Positions 1 through 12,499 of a stretch of DNA of 64,000 nucleotides are shown here, one piece after another (the first letter of the stretch is position 1; the number at the start of each line of letters is the position of its first letter). A program made the position numbers and the translations under genes. The notes beneath the pieces are model-generated. The model had not been told where the DNA came from. It did no database searches and saw only the letters and a list, made by a program, of their open reading frames with translations. The stretch is from Babesia bovis T2Bo. Taxonomy: Eukaryota > Apicomplexa > Aconoidasida > Piroplasmida > Babesiidae. The stretch lies in NCBI RefSeq assembly GCF_000165395.2, contig NC_010575.1, positions 1,659,001-1,723,000 of the forward strand, written 5' to 3'.

Positions 1-2390
1 TCGCAAAGAGGATACCTATTCCAGAAAATGAGCTTGCCACTAATCTCATGCTGGAATCGCTTAAATTGGAACCGTTGTATGCCAAAAACTGGCAGTCGTG
101 GGCCAAATACAACGACAAGCGCATTGATCATGCAGCTGCTCAAATGTGCAAACCTGGTGATAACGCATTCCAGGCTGAATTGTATGAATCTGCTATCATC
201 GGTTACCTCACAGCTGTTTCCATACGGCCACATGACCATTGGTTGCTCATAGGCAGAGTGTTGACCCTGATTAATGAAATGAAACAAGCGGGTCAAACCA
301 CTTGTGTAGAGACGATCAAGAAGTATAGCGAGCGTGTACCTGCTAGCGTATGGCTTTTATGGCAGACTCAGTTGATATCGTCACTCTGCAAACACGGAGA
401 AGGTGAAATGCAACACATTCTTCAGTTGCTCATGTCTAAGTTGCCTCAGCAGGTGTTCTACGCACTGAGATCTGAGTACTTTGTTCAAAACTCAATTGGT
501 GATGTTGAGGGCGCACCTGAAGCAACGCAACCATCGACTATCAGACGCATATTGAGTAGACTAATAGCTTCTAACCCTAATGTGGGCACCATGTTGGAGT
601 CATTTGCAACTACTGTGGCACATTTGGGCAGACCTGATTTTGTCGATGAAGTTCTGTTGGCCACTGAGACAGTGTTTGAAGAGTGCCTAGACCTACCATT
701 CAACGAAAACATACCTGCTCAAATGTTCAATTGTCTTGCTATAAAGATGCCTCATCGTCCTGGAGGTAGCGATTATGGCATTTCGGAGTCTGCATTTGTA
801 GCGATGATGAAAGAATTCGAAAGGGACTTTGTAAACGGTGCATCGGGTATGAACTGCGGTGAGACTATGAACCTGTTAATGAAGTGGATGGTCAAATTGA
901 GCGAAATTTCGAAGATGTCCCACACTGACCTGTTGAAACAGCGCATGGACAACATGAAGGTTAATCAATTTTGCAAGAATTTGCAAATGATGAATATGGA
1001 ACTACAGCTACCAACGTTGCAACCGACACGTAGCCTTATTAAGCCCAAGCAGAGGCATTGCCTTGGAGAATCCCGCAATGTAGTCTCACTTATGCATTAC
1101 GTAAGCAAGCGTAAGCGCGGTCGCCAGACAGTGAAGTCAATATCACTTCTTGCTCAAAATGGCCAGGTTTATCTATACACAGTCCAACCTCTGAGCTTAA
1201 TAAGGCAAAAATCTGAGCAGCATTTAACGCAGATGTTGAAATTGTTAAACCACTATGCGCTGAAGTATAACGATACCGTGAAACGTAATGTGACTCTATC
1301 GTCCGTAAATCTGGTATCTTTGGATCCATACCTGTGCCTTTACGAGGAGGATGTACACAACGAAATAATGTCACAGGTGATGTCTCAAGCGGTGTCTTAT
1401 GAAAATCTGGTTAAAGAACGTCCTAATCGCAATGGATTCGCCTGCATGCACCCTTCCATGTATCAGCAAACTAACACTTTGTTGCTAGTACTTCATAAGA
1501 TGTTAATGGAGACTGGTGTAACACATCAGCTGGTGCAAAGGTGGCAAAAATTCAACCCTGAGTGCACTGATAATCCAGGATTTATACGAGTGTACCAGCT
1601 TTTCAAAGATAAGCAGTATCCGTGGTTTGGAACTTGGTACAAAAAAATACATCAAGATGTCTTAATGGAAGCATATAGTGAGATTTGTTCGTTGATCCCA
1701 GATGACATATTGTTTAACTATGCACTTAAGAGATTTGACGGCTACCAGGATTTCATGACCATGCGCCGCATGTTCACGAGTAGCTACTCAATCCAGGCAC
1801 TGCTTGGACTTATGTTCCTTACTCCATATGCTACACCATCTAAACTAAGCTTCAACTTCCATAACGGCCAAGTCAACCAACTTGACTTCAAACCTAACTA
1901 TTCACGTGAGATATTTGTGGAATACTCAAAGCTCAGGGTCTTCAGGTTCACGCGTAACATCAAAACCATGATAGGCCCTGTATGCCGCATGGGAATCATG
2001 CCGGCAGTAATATATGCTCTATGCGCTGCTATACACACTCATAAGGTCGATATATTGAGTGCTCTGAGTGTTATATTGGCTGATGACCAAGGATTAATGC
2101 AGTCAGCTACCAGCTCACCTCACTACAAGCCGGAACAGGCCCAAGCCAACAGCCAATGCTCAAGCAACGGATCAGTACCGTCAACCCCTGGTATGCCTCC
2201 CAATCGCGATGTCAACATACTGGAGGAGTACCTTGGCCGTGTGCTAAACTACTGCTCTTACCTCAGATCGCCTACTGACCAGGAACAGTACACGATGCCA
2301 ATAAACAACATTATCACGTGCATAATAGATGCATCCGCGGACTCGGGCACCCTTGGGAAGCTGAAAACGAGTTACCAACCGTGGTTCTAA
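1..2390 (+). CDS. Tra1/TRRAP-like PIKK-family pseudokinase, C-terminal part (5' truncated by window)
   Basis: The frame is open from base 3 to the TAA ending at 2390, so the gene begins upstream of the window; about 795 residues are visible. The segment from about 1090 reads like the start of the TRRAP kinase-like region (LLAQNGQVYLY, then repeated NVTLSSVNLVSLDP-type text). It continues through FLTPYATPSKLSF, and the end (GKLKTSYQPWF) has the aromatic finish of a FATC domain. I see no DFG or HRD catalytic motif, as expected for the Tra1/TRRAP pseudokinase and unlike TOR, ATM or PI3K. Tra1 is the activator-binding scaffold of the SAGA and NuA4 histone acetyltransferases. No intron is evident in the visible part. 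It converges on the calpain gene, with 27 bp between the stops. Family assignment is fairly confident; the N-terminal HEAT region lies outside the window. Confidence 0.8.
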   Translation, partial: AKRIPIPENELATNLMLESLKLEPLYAKNWQSWAKYNDKRIDHAAAQMCKPGDNAFQAELYESAIIGYLTAVSIRPHDHWLLIGRVLTLINEMKQAGQTTCVETIKKYSERVPASVWLLWQTQLISSLCKHGEGEMQHILQLLMSKLPQQVFYALRSEYFVQNSIGDVEGAPEATQPSTIRRILSRLIASNPNVGTMLESFATTVAHLGRPDFVDEVLLATETVFEECLDLPFNENIPAQMFNCLAIKMPHRPGGSDYGISESAFVAMMKEFERDFVNGASGMNCGETMNLLMKWMVKLSEISKMSHTDLLKQRMDNMKVNQFCKNLQMMNMELQLPTLQPTRSLIKPKQRHCLGESRNVVSLMHYVSKRKRGRQTVKSISLLAQNGQVYLYTVQPLSLIRQKSEQHLTQMLKLLNHYALKYNDTVKRNVTLSSVNLVSLDPYLCLYEEDVHNEIMSQVMSQAVSYENLVKERPNRNGFACMHPSMYQQTNTLLLVLHKMLMETGVTHQLVQRWQKFNPECTDNPGFIRVYQLFKDKQYPWFGTWYKKIHQDVLMEAYSEICSLIPDDILFNYALKRFDGYQDFMTMRRMFTSSYSIQALLGLMFLTPYATPSKLSFNFHNGQVNQLDFKPNYSREIFVEYSKLRVFRFTRNIKTMIGPVCRMGIMPAVIYALCAAIHTHKVDILSALSVILADDQGLMQSATSSPHYKPEQAQANSQCSSNGSVPSTPGMPPNRDVNILEEYLGRVLNYCSYLRSPTDQEQYTMPINNIITCIIDASADSGTLGKLKTSYQPWF

Positions 2391-2417
2391 CACTTTATTA
2401 TAACAATTTTCACTACA

Positions 2418-5126
2418 TTACATAATTGATATGGGTTTATCTGATGTAAAGGTAACCACACCTTGAGAGGCACCGCCAAGCGCAGTGAGCCTGTAAGGCA
2501 TAGTTGACGGTAATATATCTGCCAGAGTAAAGTTGACTACACGCTCAGTCTCGAAAAGGTGCCGTGCTGATGCAGAGGGCGTGCGTCCGTTTTTAGACGT
2601 GCCACCGTTCAAGTCACTGTAGAGTACCAGATCGTAGTAGCCCCTGCTCTGGGAAGGGTCCTCATGGGTTATCTCCCTGAACCTAGAACCTGGCCCACCG
2701 CACAAAGAGCATGAAGTATCGAGGCAGTATACATTATCGTTTGACTGGAAATTGCAGGGAACTTCCTTCGGGGTTGGATGTGAAACGCCTAAAGATGACG
2801 CAAATATGGCAAAAAAATCACTCATTATATCAGTCGGTACCTCGATCCTAACAGCTAATGAGGTAGGTACTTCAGTCTCAAAGTGTATAGGCTCAGTCAT
2901 ATTAACACGCTGTATGTGGAACTCTGGCGAAGGCAACACGGGGCAATGAGGATATGGTATAAGACTAATGGAACTTCGACGCTTCGAATAAACAACTATC
3001 CTGAATGATCCTCGCTCATTCGGACGAAAGGAAGAAGGTATAATAACATATTGCCCACCTTTAAGAAACCGATGTATGGAGCAGCAGTGTATCTTGTAGT
3101 CCTCCGAACTTACTACTTTCCCGCCCTTAAGAGCCCTAGGAGTGGCGATTCTACCAGGAAACAGCCTCAAATTAACCGATAGCGGACTTGAGCATTCAAG
3201 AAGAACCAGCACTTCACCAAAGTCCTCAAGCACAAGTCTATAGTGAGGATTCATGAAATAACTCCATATATTATTAGGACTACCACCAGAATTGACACCA
3301 TTCCAGTCACCACAAATCACCGTAGTATACCAATGCGGCTTCACTAAACATGGTAAAGGCATCAATTCTACTGGTCTCGAACTCAACACTTTGATCGTAA
3401 AAGGTAAGTCTCGTTCTAATTTTTCAGCGTAACATGACAACAAAACCAAAAGACCGAAGCTATCACCAGATTTATATGGAGTCACTAACTCACCAGTGAG
3501 CATGTGGTCAGCAGGCGCTTCGCTGTTAGCACTGCGCTTTACCAACAACTTTAGGAGAATACATTCACCATTGCTATAGACTCCCTGTACATCTGGCATC
3601 GGAGGGCATATTACCACGTGCTCACGGGAAAAAACATGCATAGCCAAATACTTGTGAGCTTCCTCAGAAATGTGCCTATGCTGCAGTAAGAGGATCCAAA
3701 CAGTGGCAGAATTATACTCATCAAAAGATACAGTTAAATTAAACTGCGGGTTAAAAACCGATAAGTGCATGTCATCACTTACAAGGGAGTTCAAGAAAAA
3801 AGGGTTCTGAATCCATCGTTGATGTAATGTTATACGGTTACGGAATACAGTTGGCTTCCAAGAGATGTATATGTGAGAGTACCAACGTAAAACATCATTC
3901 CACTCTATCCAAAACACTCCATTGTCCTTTTCGCTGGGTGTGTATTGTAACACTTCACAGAGTTCTTTGGTCCAAGAAGAGTCGTCACCAGGAGAAAAGC
4001 GCTGCTTCCAAGACACGTCGCCCCAAGGATTCTTTAAGTACAAGAGGCGCAACCGGGATTTATCTGGCAAAAGCACATCCTTAATATCAAGAACACTGTA
4101 AGCATGGTGGCTAACGATGCCAGACGACACCGAAATTCCCTCTACGCTATCGTGCCCCGACGGCGCAGCATCAGGTAGTGAGCTAGTTCCTAAACAAATA
4201 ACACACGCACCACTGCAAAAACCAGCATACATCACATCCCACATGCGATCCCACTTTTCTGGGTAATGCTCCAAGGATCTCCCACCGTCATCTGACAATG
4301 TGATTTGAGGCAGAGTTATAATATCAGGAATCCAACCAGTTAAGTGATATGTATCTATACCAGGGTTAGTGCCACGAATGGTGTAGCGGCCGCCGTTAAG
4401 TTTCACAAAGGCCTTCTCTAACACCGTTACCCAGCACTCATTGCGATCGACGGAATGAGCAGAAAGAAACCGACCGTCACTGCGAACAGGGACCCAATCG
4501 TCAACTAATATACATCTTGCAACGCCATTGAAGTATAGTTTTACCCCAATGGCAACCTTTGGTACAGCAGTGTCACTATCATCTGTGCCCACAGGTACAG
4601 AAAGACCAAATCTAGATGTCTCGGAACCTTCAATCGAAACAAATTTTATTATATTGGTTAACAAGGATGTGCAATGCTTCTTCCCATAATCCGCAAGTGA
4701 AGATAAAGCGGACAGAAAAGAGCAGTCAGCAACAAAACCTTGCTTTATACGGGCACTGCTAGGGACAGCCGTAAACAAACGACGCATAGGATTGTCGCCA
4801 TCAAATAAATGAATCCATCCACCCAGGCGCTTTCTTTGCTTGCTAGTTAAACCGGGTCTCCCTTTTGGATCCTCCCACAGGTTACCTGGAATAGGACCAT
4901 CATGGATAGTTACAGAATGCCAAGGAGGTGCCACCAAATCGCCTAATATTGAACTCCCCAAAACAACAGGATCTGCTAATGAAGTGAAGGTTGACGTTGA
5001 CCTTTGCAATTGCTGAAAATCCTTGGTCCCAGCTCTGGAAGTACCACTTCTCTTGGCATTACCGGAAATGCGGCCAAAACAGAAGCAACCATCAGCAGCC
5101 ATCACACATACACATCCATTATTCAA
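2418..5126 (-). CDS. Calpain-family (C2) cysteine protease
   Basis: Single-exon gene, 902 residues. The papain-like catalytic triad is intact: Cys135 in GFVADCSFLSALSS, His341 in the VSHHAYSVLDI stretch and Asn366 in LKNPWGD. The glycine-rich GGRYTIRGTNPG stretch and the tryptophan-rich KNPWGDVSW segment are typical of calpain domain II. The remaining ~500 residues look like beta-rich calpain domain III-type repeats, with no EF hands, so this resembles the calpain-7/PalB type rather than classical calpains. Calpains make limited calcium-dependent cuts; apicomplexan members have been linked to egress, cytoskeleton and cell-cycle control. The first ATG gives MNNGCVCVMAADGC; a second Met nine residues in is an alternative start. 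No signal peptide is obvious. Confidence 0.9.
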   Translation of the reverse strand: MNNGCVCVMAADGCFCFGRISGNAKRSGTSRAGTKDFQQLQRSTSTFTSLADPVVLGSSILGDLVAPPWHSVTIHDGPIPGNLWEDPKGRPGLTSKQRKRLGGWIHLFDGDNPMRRLFTAVPSSARIKQGFVADCSFLSALSSLADYGKKHCTSLLTNIIKFVSIEGSETSRFGLSVPVGTDDSDTAVPKVAIGVKLYFNGVARCILVDDWVPVRSDGRFLSAHSVDRNECWVTVLEKAFVKLNGGRYTIRGTNPGIDTYHLTGWIPDIITLPQITLSDDGGRSLEHYPEKWDRMWDVMYAGFCSGACVICLGTSSLPDAAPSGHDSVEGISVSSGIVSHHAYSVLDIKDVLLPDKSRLRLLYLKNPWGDVSWKQRFSPGDDSSWTKELCEVLQYTPSEKDNGVFWIEWNDVLRWYSHIYISWKPTVFRNRITLHQRWIQNPFFLNSLVSDDMHLSVFNPQFNLTVSFDEYNSATVWILLLQHRHISEEAHKYLAMHVFSREHVVICPPMPDVQGVYSNGECILLKLLVKRSANSEAPADHMLTGELVTPYKSGDSFGLLVLLSCYAEKLERDLPFTIKVLSSRPVELMPLPCLVKPHWYTTVICGDWNGVNSGGSPNNIWSYFMNPHYRLVLEDFGEVLVLLECSSPLSVNLRLFPGRIATPRALKGGKVVSSEDYKIHCCSIHRFLKGGQYVIIPSSFRPNERGSFRIVVYSKRRSSISLIPYPHCPVLPSPEFHIQRVNMTEPIHFETEVPTSLAVRIEVPTDIMSDFFAIFASSLGVSHPTPKEVPCNFQSNDNVYCLDTSCSLCGGPGSRFREITHEDPSQSRGYYDLVLYSDLNGGTSKNGRTPSASARHLFETERVVNFTLADILPSTMPYRLTALGGASQGVVTFTSDKPISIM

Positions 5127-5552
5127 CTAATGTTACATTATAATGAAACTAATATTAATATGCAATATTAGCAGACTTCAGCTTCAAAACATGACCTGTA
5201 CACATTGTTTCGGGTCAAACGTGTTGTTGTATCCACAAGCAAAATCCGCCAAATAGAACTGTCAAATAAAGACTAGTATTAAGAAAACAGCGTGTGGATC
5301 TAAGTTGTTTTAGACAGCATGGAAAGTGGAGCGATGGAATCATTGTACAGGGATTTACCAGACAGTTGTATAAATAAATTCCACATACACATATTCAACA
5401 CTAAATGTGTGCATCCCAGTGATTTGGTTAATTGTTGTCACATATTTTGTAACTAGGTCTTTTAACACAACGGCTTCATGGAGAAGGTACACAAGATGAC
5501 ACCATAATAACGTGTAGGCTACATTATTCAGTAGAAGGTTTTCCAATGCAAA
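5127..5552. promoter_or_regulatory. Divergent intergenic region between calpain and RuvB-like 1
   Basis: 426 bp of AT-rich, non-coding sequence between two head-to-head genes. It must hold the promoters and 5' UTRs of both. I see no conserved motif or long repeat. Confidence 0.45.
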
Positions 5553-7278
<1,726 letters not shown>

Positions 7279-7909
7279 ACTAAACACTTTTAAGTATAAA
7301 AAATCGCTAAATATGTGTCTGGTATTAGCATCTCGAGGTATGTGATCTATACCTTCATAAATGAATACGGTAAACTATGGACCAGATGGTGGTAGACTGA
7401 AATGGTTCTTTACGTTTGTTTTATCGATTAATTGAAAATATATGTAGCGGATTTTCAGCGGAAATCCATTGGCTGAAATTATCAAATATAACTTCACATC
7501 CTAGTATTCGTTTTCTGGTTATGTTGACCAAGTTGCACAACTGTCTAGCGTGACCAGTTGAAATGCATAATAAATAAGTTTGATATTGGGACCATAATAT
7601 TTTGACTCAGGAGGCTGTACGTCTATATGCGTTAACAAGCGGTTTTTTGATCCTAATCATACCACGTTACTGTGCATTGTTATATATTTGTGATACAGTA
7701 ATGACCCAGCGGTACTTCAACCTTTACCACATTGTAAGTAACACTTGTTCGTCGTTGGATTGTCATCTTTTCGCGGTACTCATACAACTAGGTACGGATT
7801 AATTAACCACCCAGTCATACACTCCACTTGGTATTATAGTCACAGTCTATTGTAGCTTCTGCATCAATCGATAGGCAAATGTATGCTATATTCACATGGG
7901 TCACTCGTA
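7279..7909. other. Non-coding boundary between core genes and ves island
   Basis: About 630 bp after RuvB-like 1 and before the stop codon of the first ves1-alpha gene. It is AT-rich with only short chance ORFs. I see no RNA gene, repeat or telomere-like sequence. It should hold the 3' UTRs of two convergent genes. Confidence 0.5.
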
Positions 7910-10900
7910 TTACCCACCACCCCAACCCTTTGCTCCAGATAAAAACACTGTCCTTAGTGTTCTGTTGTCCTTTTTCACTTCTTTCCTACCAAAATACTCC
8001 ACCAGTTCCATTCCTTTGCGTCCCGTCATCACCTTATACCACATACATTGCCACTGGTGTTCACCACCCCGTAACCAGTGTGACCTCATATGTGTCCAGT
8101 CCAATGGCCATATGGCACCAAAGGCAAGGTAGAGTACCGCCATTAGCCAGGCTAACGTAAGAACAAAGATCCAGGGGAGCCGTATGTCGTATTGGAGTTG
8201 GCCGACCTGGGAGAGGAGGTTGGTGAGGGGGTGTTCTTTAGTGTCTTTCTGTTGGTCCTTCTCAGTGCTCTCTATTACTTTCTTCAGGCTCTCTAGGAAC
8301 TCGTGACAACGCTTCTTCCCACCCTTGTTATCTATACTATAATCTCCCTTCTCCTTGTTCTCCTGCTCGAACCCCTCCAGATTGAATGGGTTACCATAAC
8401 TGAACCCATGTCTATAGAGTACTGGTAGTACCCCGGTGCATGATACGATTGATTGGCATCCACATTGGCCACTGTTTCCTGTACTCTTCTGTCCGTGTTC
8501 TCCCTTTTTGCACTTATTGGGGTCACATTGTCCTTTGCAGCCACGGCATTCAATCTGCAGGAACTCACTGGTCAGTGACTTTAGTCCCCATTGAAGTGCA
8601 TCTGATAGATATAGTACCCATGAGAGGTATGTTCCACCGAAGGTGGCACTCACGGCTGTATAAAGCTCACCGGTTAGGGGGGAGAGGTACTCGGAGTCCT
8701 TGGTCAGTGTCGAGAGGGCGGATGGAGAGGTACCATTACTGGAATATGCACTGACAGTGCCCTTATCGCCCTTAATCTCTATGAGTGCATTACCGACAGT
8801 CTCTCTGTAGTCTTTCCCGCCCATTACCGTTTGGATCCACTCTATCTGCTTTACCTCATCTCGTAACCCAGAGGCACACCAGCCGCAAACGTAGTCATCA
8901 TCTCCTTTCTTAGACGGATCGCCTGTGTGATTACACTTTATTCCTTCTCGCCCATTCTTGTTCATTCCACTTTCCTTCTCTCCTACACCACCCCTAAAGA
9001 ACCCAAAGACATCACCCAGTACCTGTGGTGTTGTAGCACTGAGTGCTGCAGTGACTCTCACTAGTGTATAAACACAAGACTGCATCATGTTCTCGTTACT
9101 AAAGAAGTAGAGGATGCCATAAAGGCGTTGGCCGGTACAGTCAGTGGTGCTGCCCTTGTAGAAGGAATTTCTAAATCCCATTGGCAGTGGGCAGCACTGG
9201 CCGGAACCACCACAGTGTCCTAGGTGGGATGCTGCAGGTGGGTACTCATCCGAGGAGGGAGTACTGCCAGCTTTACTCGCTTCCCACTTTTCTAGTAATT
9301 CCATGGTAGTGTTACAACTAAAACCTGGTAACCTATCCTCTAGGAATGCCTGGAGGGGGGAGGGAAAGCCGTCCATGTATTGTTGGTGACATGTTGGACA
9401 GGTCTTCTTCTCTCCCTGCCGGCCACACTTGTTTATGTGGTCATTACAGGGTGGGCACTTGGGAGAGTTGCAAATGTCTTTGAGCTTGTCGATGGCATCG
9501 TTTAACGCCTTTTCGTGGCCATTCATCTCTTCCTTTATCTTCTCCTTGACTCCCTCCTTCAATGTTGTCAGCACCTCTAGTACCTTATGAATAACCTCAC
9601 TTATCCTGTCCTTGGCACTACTGTAATCCTTCCTCCACTTTTGTGCTTCACTAGTTATCTGCTGTAATGACCCAGCATGACTACCATTCGCTAGTGTATC
9701 TAGTGCTCCACCACCACCATTCTTCGTCAGTGCATCTAGTTTATTCTTAGCCTCCGTTAGTTTCCCAGTCAGCCCACCATTCACCTTCACCGCCTTTTCT
9801 AGTCCCGTCCTAGCCTTCTCTAGTTCCTTCTTAGCCTTCCCTAGTGCCACCTTCACCCCCTCTATCGCTTTATTCTCAGCCTTCTTTTCCAATACCTCCT
9901 GGGCATTACCCAATTGTACCACTACCTCACCAATCTTCTCCAATAGTGTTTTCAAAGATCCTGACAGTGTTCCTGATGTTCCATAATACAACCTTTTCAA
10001 CTCGTTTTCTACCCCCACCAACCCCTTCCTCAACTTCTCCACCCTACATTTCCTATCATGTTCCATGGGGTTACACCCCAGGCACATCCAGCTAATTACC
10101 CCCTTAGACTCCACATCCTTGCCATACCTACACTCACGCCATTTACCTCCACAAGCAACCTTCACCGCACATTGCTTCCTAAGGAAATAGAGTTGATAGA
10201 ATAGAGCCCTAATGTAGTGAACCACCTGGTTGTATGCTTGTATAGACACTGTGGGATAGGTGAAGTTGCACTCAGTGTTAGCGTATAAGGAGTGGATGGC
10301 AGGAGTACTGCTGTCAGTGCTGTGTAGTCCACCCTGGATACCTATGAGGACCAATGGGCAGTACTGGGTCACTGCTTGGAAGTGGGCAAACAGGTTGTAT
10401 TCATCAACTGTAATAGGAGCCCAACGACCTGTTTGGTAGAACGAAAGCTGTTTTTTGCCGTCGACGTCTGGTGCTTTCTTCTTCAATACTTCCTTGGCAT
10501 ACTCTAGCATATACTTGTAGGCCTTACTATAGGGCAATGCACTTAGCCAGTAGAGGATCTCCCGGATGGTACGGGGAGTCCTTGGAGTACTCTCACTATT
10601 CCTTTTCTGTAACCCAGTAAAGTAGGCACAAGATAGAATATAGAGCTTAAAAATGGCACCGTTTTTATGCTGGTTAATTCCCTGTGCGGTACCGTTGTCC
10701 TTAAAGACATCAGCTTGATCAGTGTTGAATGAATCCCTATGTGCAGTATGTACAAAACCGGCATAATTCATACCGTAAGGACTTCTCGCTGTATTACCAT
10801 TAGTGTCACTGACACCATCACCAAGGCCACTAGGCTCCAGGAATCCCAAGAAAAACATATCCCTAAATCCATCCCATATGACCTGATCTAATCTATTTTT

Positions 10901-12164
10901 CGGCCCATGGTTATTCAACATTGTCTTAGGAAACCCTAGGGCCTGTAGCCATTGGGATAGGGTACCATCATCTAGACCACTACCATCCAGGATGTGATTG
11001 TTCCAGTATGGACTACCCTTGGTCCACTTTCCTGTCCAATACATATAAGTAAGTCCACTCCAAATGAGACATACTGACCCTAGGAGTATCCGGGCACAGT
11101 GGTGACGGCGTTGGGAGGGAGTCTTACTACCACCCCGTTCCACTAGATCTGTCCATGTGGAGCTTATACGATAATCTGATCCATCGTATATTGATATGAA
11201 ATTCATTTCTCCATATGCAGACTGATAACTGTCATGAAATGTAGGGCGTCCAAGCTTTTTCGTGTCGTCATTCTTGTCCTCAGTGCAACAGATACACTTG
11301 GCATCCTGACATCCACACTGCTTCCCCTTACAACAACACTTGCAGCATTTGCCTGCTAGAGCGCATTTACACTCATTTCCAGCACTACAGCCCTCTTCAT
11401 CATCAGTATCACACTGACAGCCCTGCTTCTTCGCCTCCTCATCAGTGCCACTACCCTTACACTTTGTACACCCCCTGCCCAGTTGTACCCAATCGACGCT
11501 CGGGATCACTACATATTTCATACACCCACAATCACCACACTTGTTCTCCGACTCTATATCCTTTAGATACTTGCACTCGCCATTTTGGCCATGATGTTCC
11601 TTATTACCCTTCTTGCACTCATTCTTGCCCTCCCAACACTTCTCTATCTTACTCCACCCAACGAGTGCACTGAGTACCTGTGCCAGTTGGTCTATATAGG
11701 TCCGGACCACGGAGGTACCACCTAGTCCCTGGACTAGGGAGAATAGGTCGTTGAGACGACTGTCAACGTCAGCTTTAGTGGCACCACTGTTGGAATTTTC
11801 AGCGCCATTCTTAACATCACCCTCATAGCCTATAATGTAGCTGAACTGGTATACTACTGTCTACTTACCATGGTACTCCAGTTGTACTGACTGCAGTAGG
11901 TCAGTCACTGCCGCCGCCAGGCCACATATACATTCTGTACAATAATGATTTCCATAGCACTAAGGCGCGCCACTGTAAAGGACACTGTCAGGGAGCATCA
12001 ATAGGGCGCGCATAACACAGTAGTGTCTACAGTAACGTACCTCCATCACCCAGCTTCTTACCATCCTTACCAGTTACCCTCAGGACCCAGTCAATGGCCT
12101 CCTTCAGGTTGGTGGGAGCCTCTGTTAGTGACGCCTTCGGCGTGAAAGTGCTATTCACGGCCAT
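7910..12164 (-). CDS. ves1alpha: VESA1 alpha subunit (ves1-alpha), full length with transmembrane segment
   Basis: Three exons on the minus strand: 12041-12164, 11869-11934 and 7910-11829, giving 1369 residues; both introns are phase 1. Exon 1 starts MAVNSTFTPK and carries the conserved NLKEAIDWVLRVTGKDG block. The protein then shows a cysteine/lysine-rich domain (~residues 155-245, with CCKCCCKGKQCGC), a conserved aromatic block (LIWSGLTYMYWTGKW), predicted coiled coils rich in Lys/Glu/Leu (~660-860) and a second Cys-rich region. It ends with one hydrophobic anchor (~1283-1308, beginning WIFVLTLAWLMAV) and a 61-residue tail. VESA1 is the two-subunit ligand exported by B. bovis to the red-cell surface for cytoadhesion and antigenic variation. 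The gene shares a 335 bp intergenic promoter with the ves1-beta gene. Whether this copy is expressed cannot be told from sequence. Confidence 0.92.
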
Positions 12165-12297
12165 TGTCAGTGCCTTTAGGAGTACTCAGCAGTACTCGCA
12201 GTGGTGAGGAAGTGGTCTGGCTATCGGGGTGGAATCCTATATATACTGAGCGCGCCCGTAGATTGGTGGCGCGCATACTATTCTATGGGATTCCACC
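11873..12297. repeat. 425 bp direct repeat spanning ves1-alpha 5' end and promoter (copy 1)
   Basis: Same orientation as 23451-23875 with a constant offset of 11,578. The only difference I found is 12227 (G) versus 23805 (T). It covers exon 2, intron 1, exon 1 and half of the intergenic promoter. Confidence 0.85.
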
Positions 12298-12499
12298 AGA
12301 CTAATATCGTAGTGGTGATGTAACTGTTATAGTGGAATCCCCTAGTACTCACACTGCGCGCCACCAAAATACTGTCGCGCCGAAGGCGCCCCTATCTCTT
12401 TACGGCGCGCTCCACCTCCCTAGGATTCCACCCCGATACATTGACCTTGACTACCACTGACTTTCACTGGACACTCTCTCACCAAGGGGTGGTAACATA
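12165..12499. promoter_or_regulatory. Bidirectional quasi-palindromic ves promoter, long form
   Basis: 335 bp between the divergent alpha and beta start codons. It contains nested inverted repeats: TATCGGGGTGGAATCCTA at 12222-12239 repeats in reverse complement at 12421-12438. GAGCGCGCCCGTA (12249-12261) pairs with 12401-12412 apart from one base. GGTGGCGCGC (12265-12274) pairs with 12356-12365, and GGGATTCCAC (12287-12296) with 12332-12341. Quasi-palindromic bidirectional promoters between ves1 alpha and beta genes are known for B. bovis. A GCGC(C) hairpin with a TTCG loop on the minus strand lies at 12377-12390. Confidence 0.85.

Noticed and set aside
7879..8160. Plus-strand ORFs opposite the 3' end of ves1-alpha
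   Set aside because: Chance frames on the antisense of a strongly supported VESA1 coding exon; Pro/Ser/His-rich composition mirrors Gly/Trp codons.
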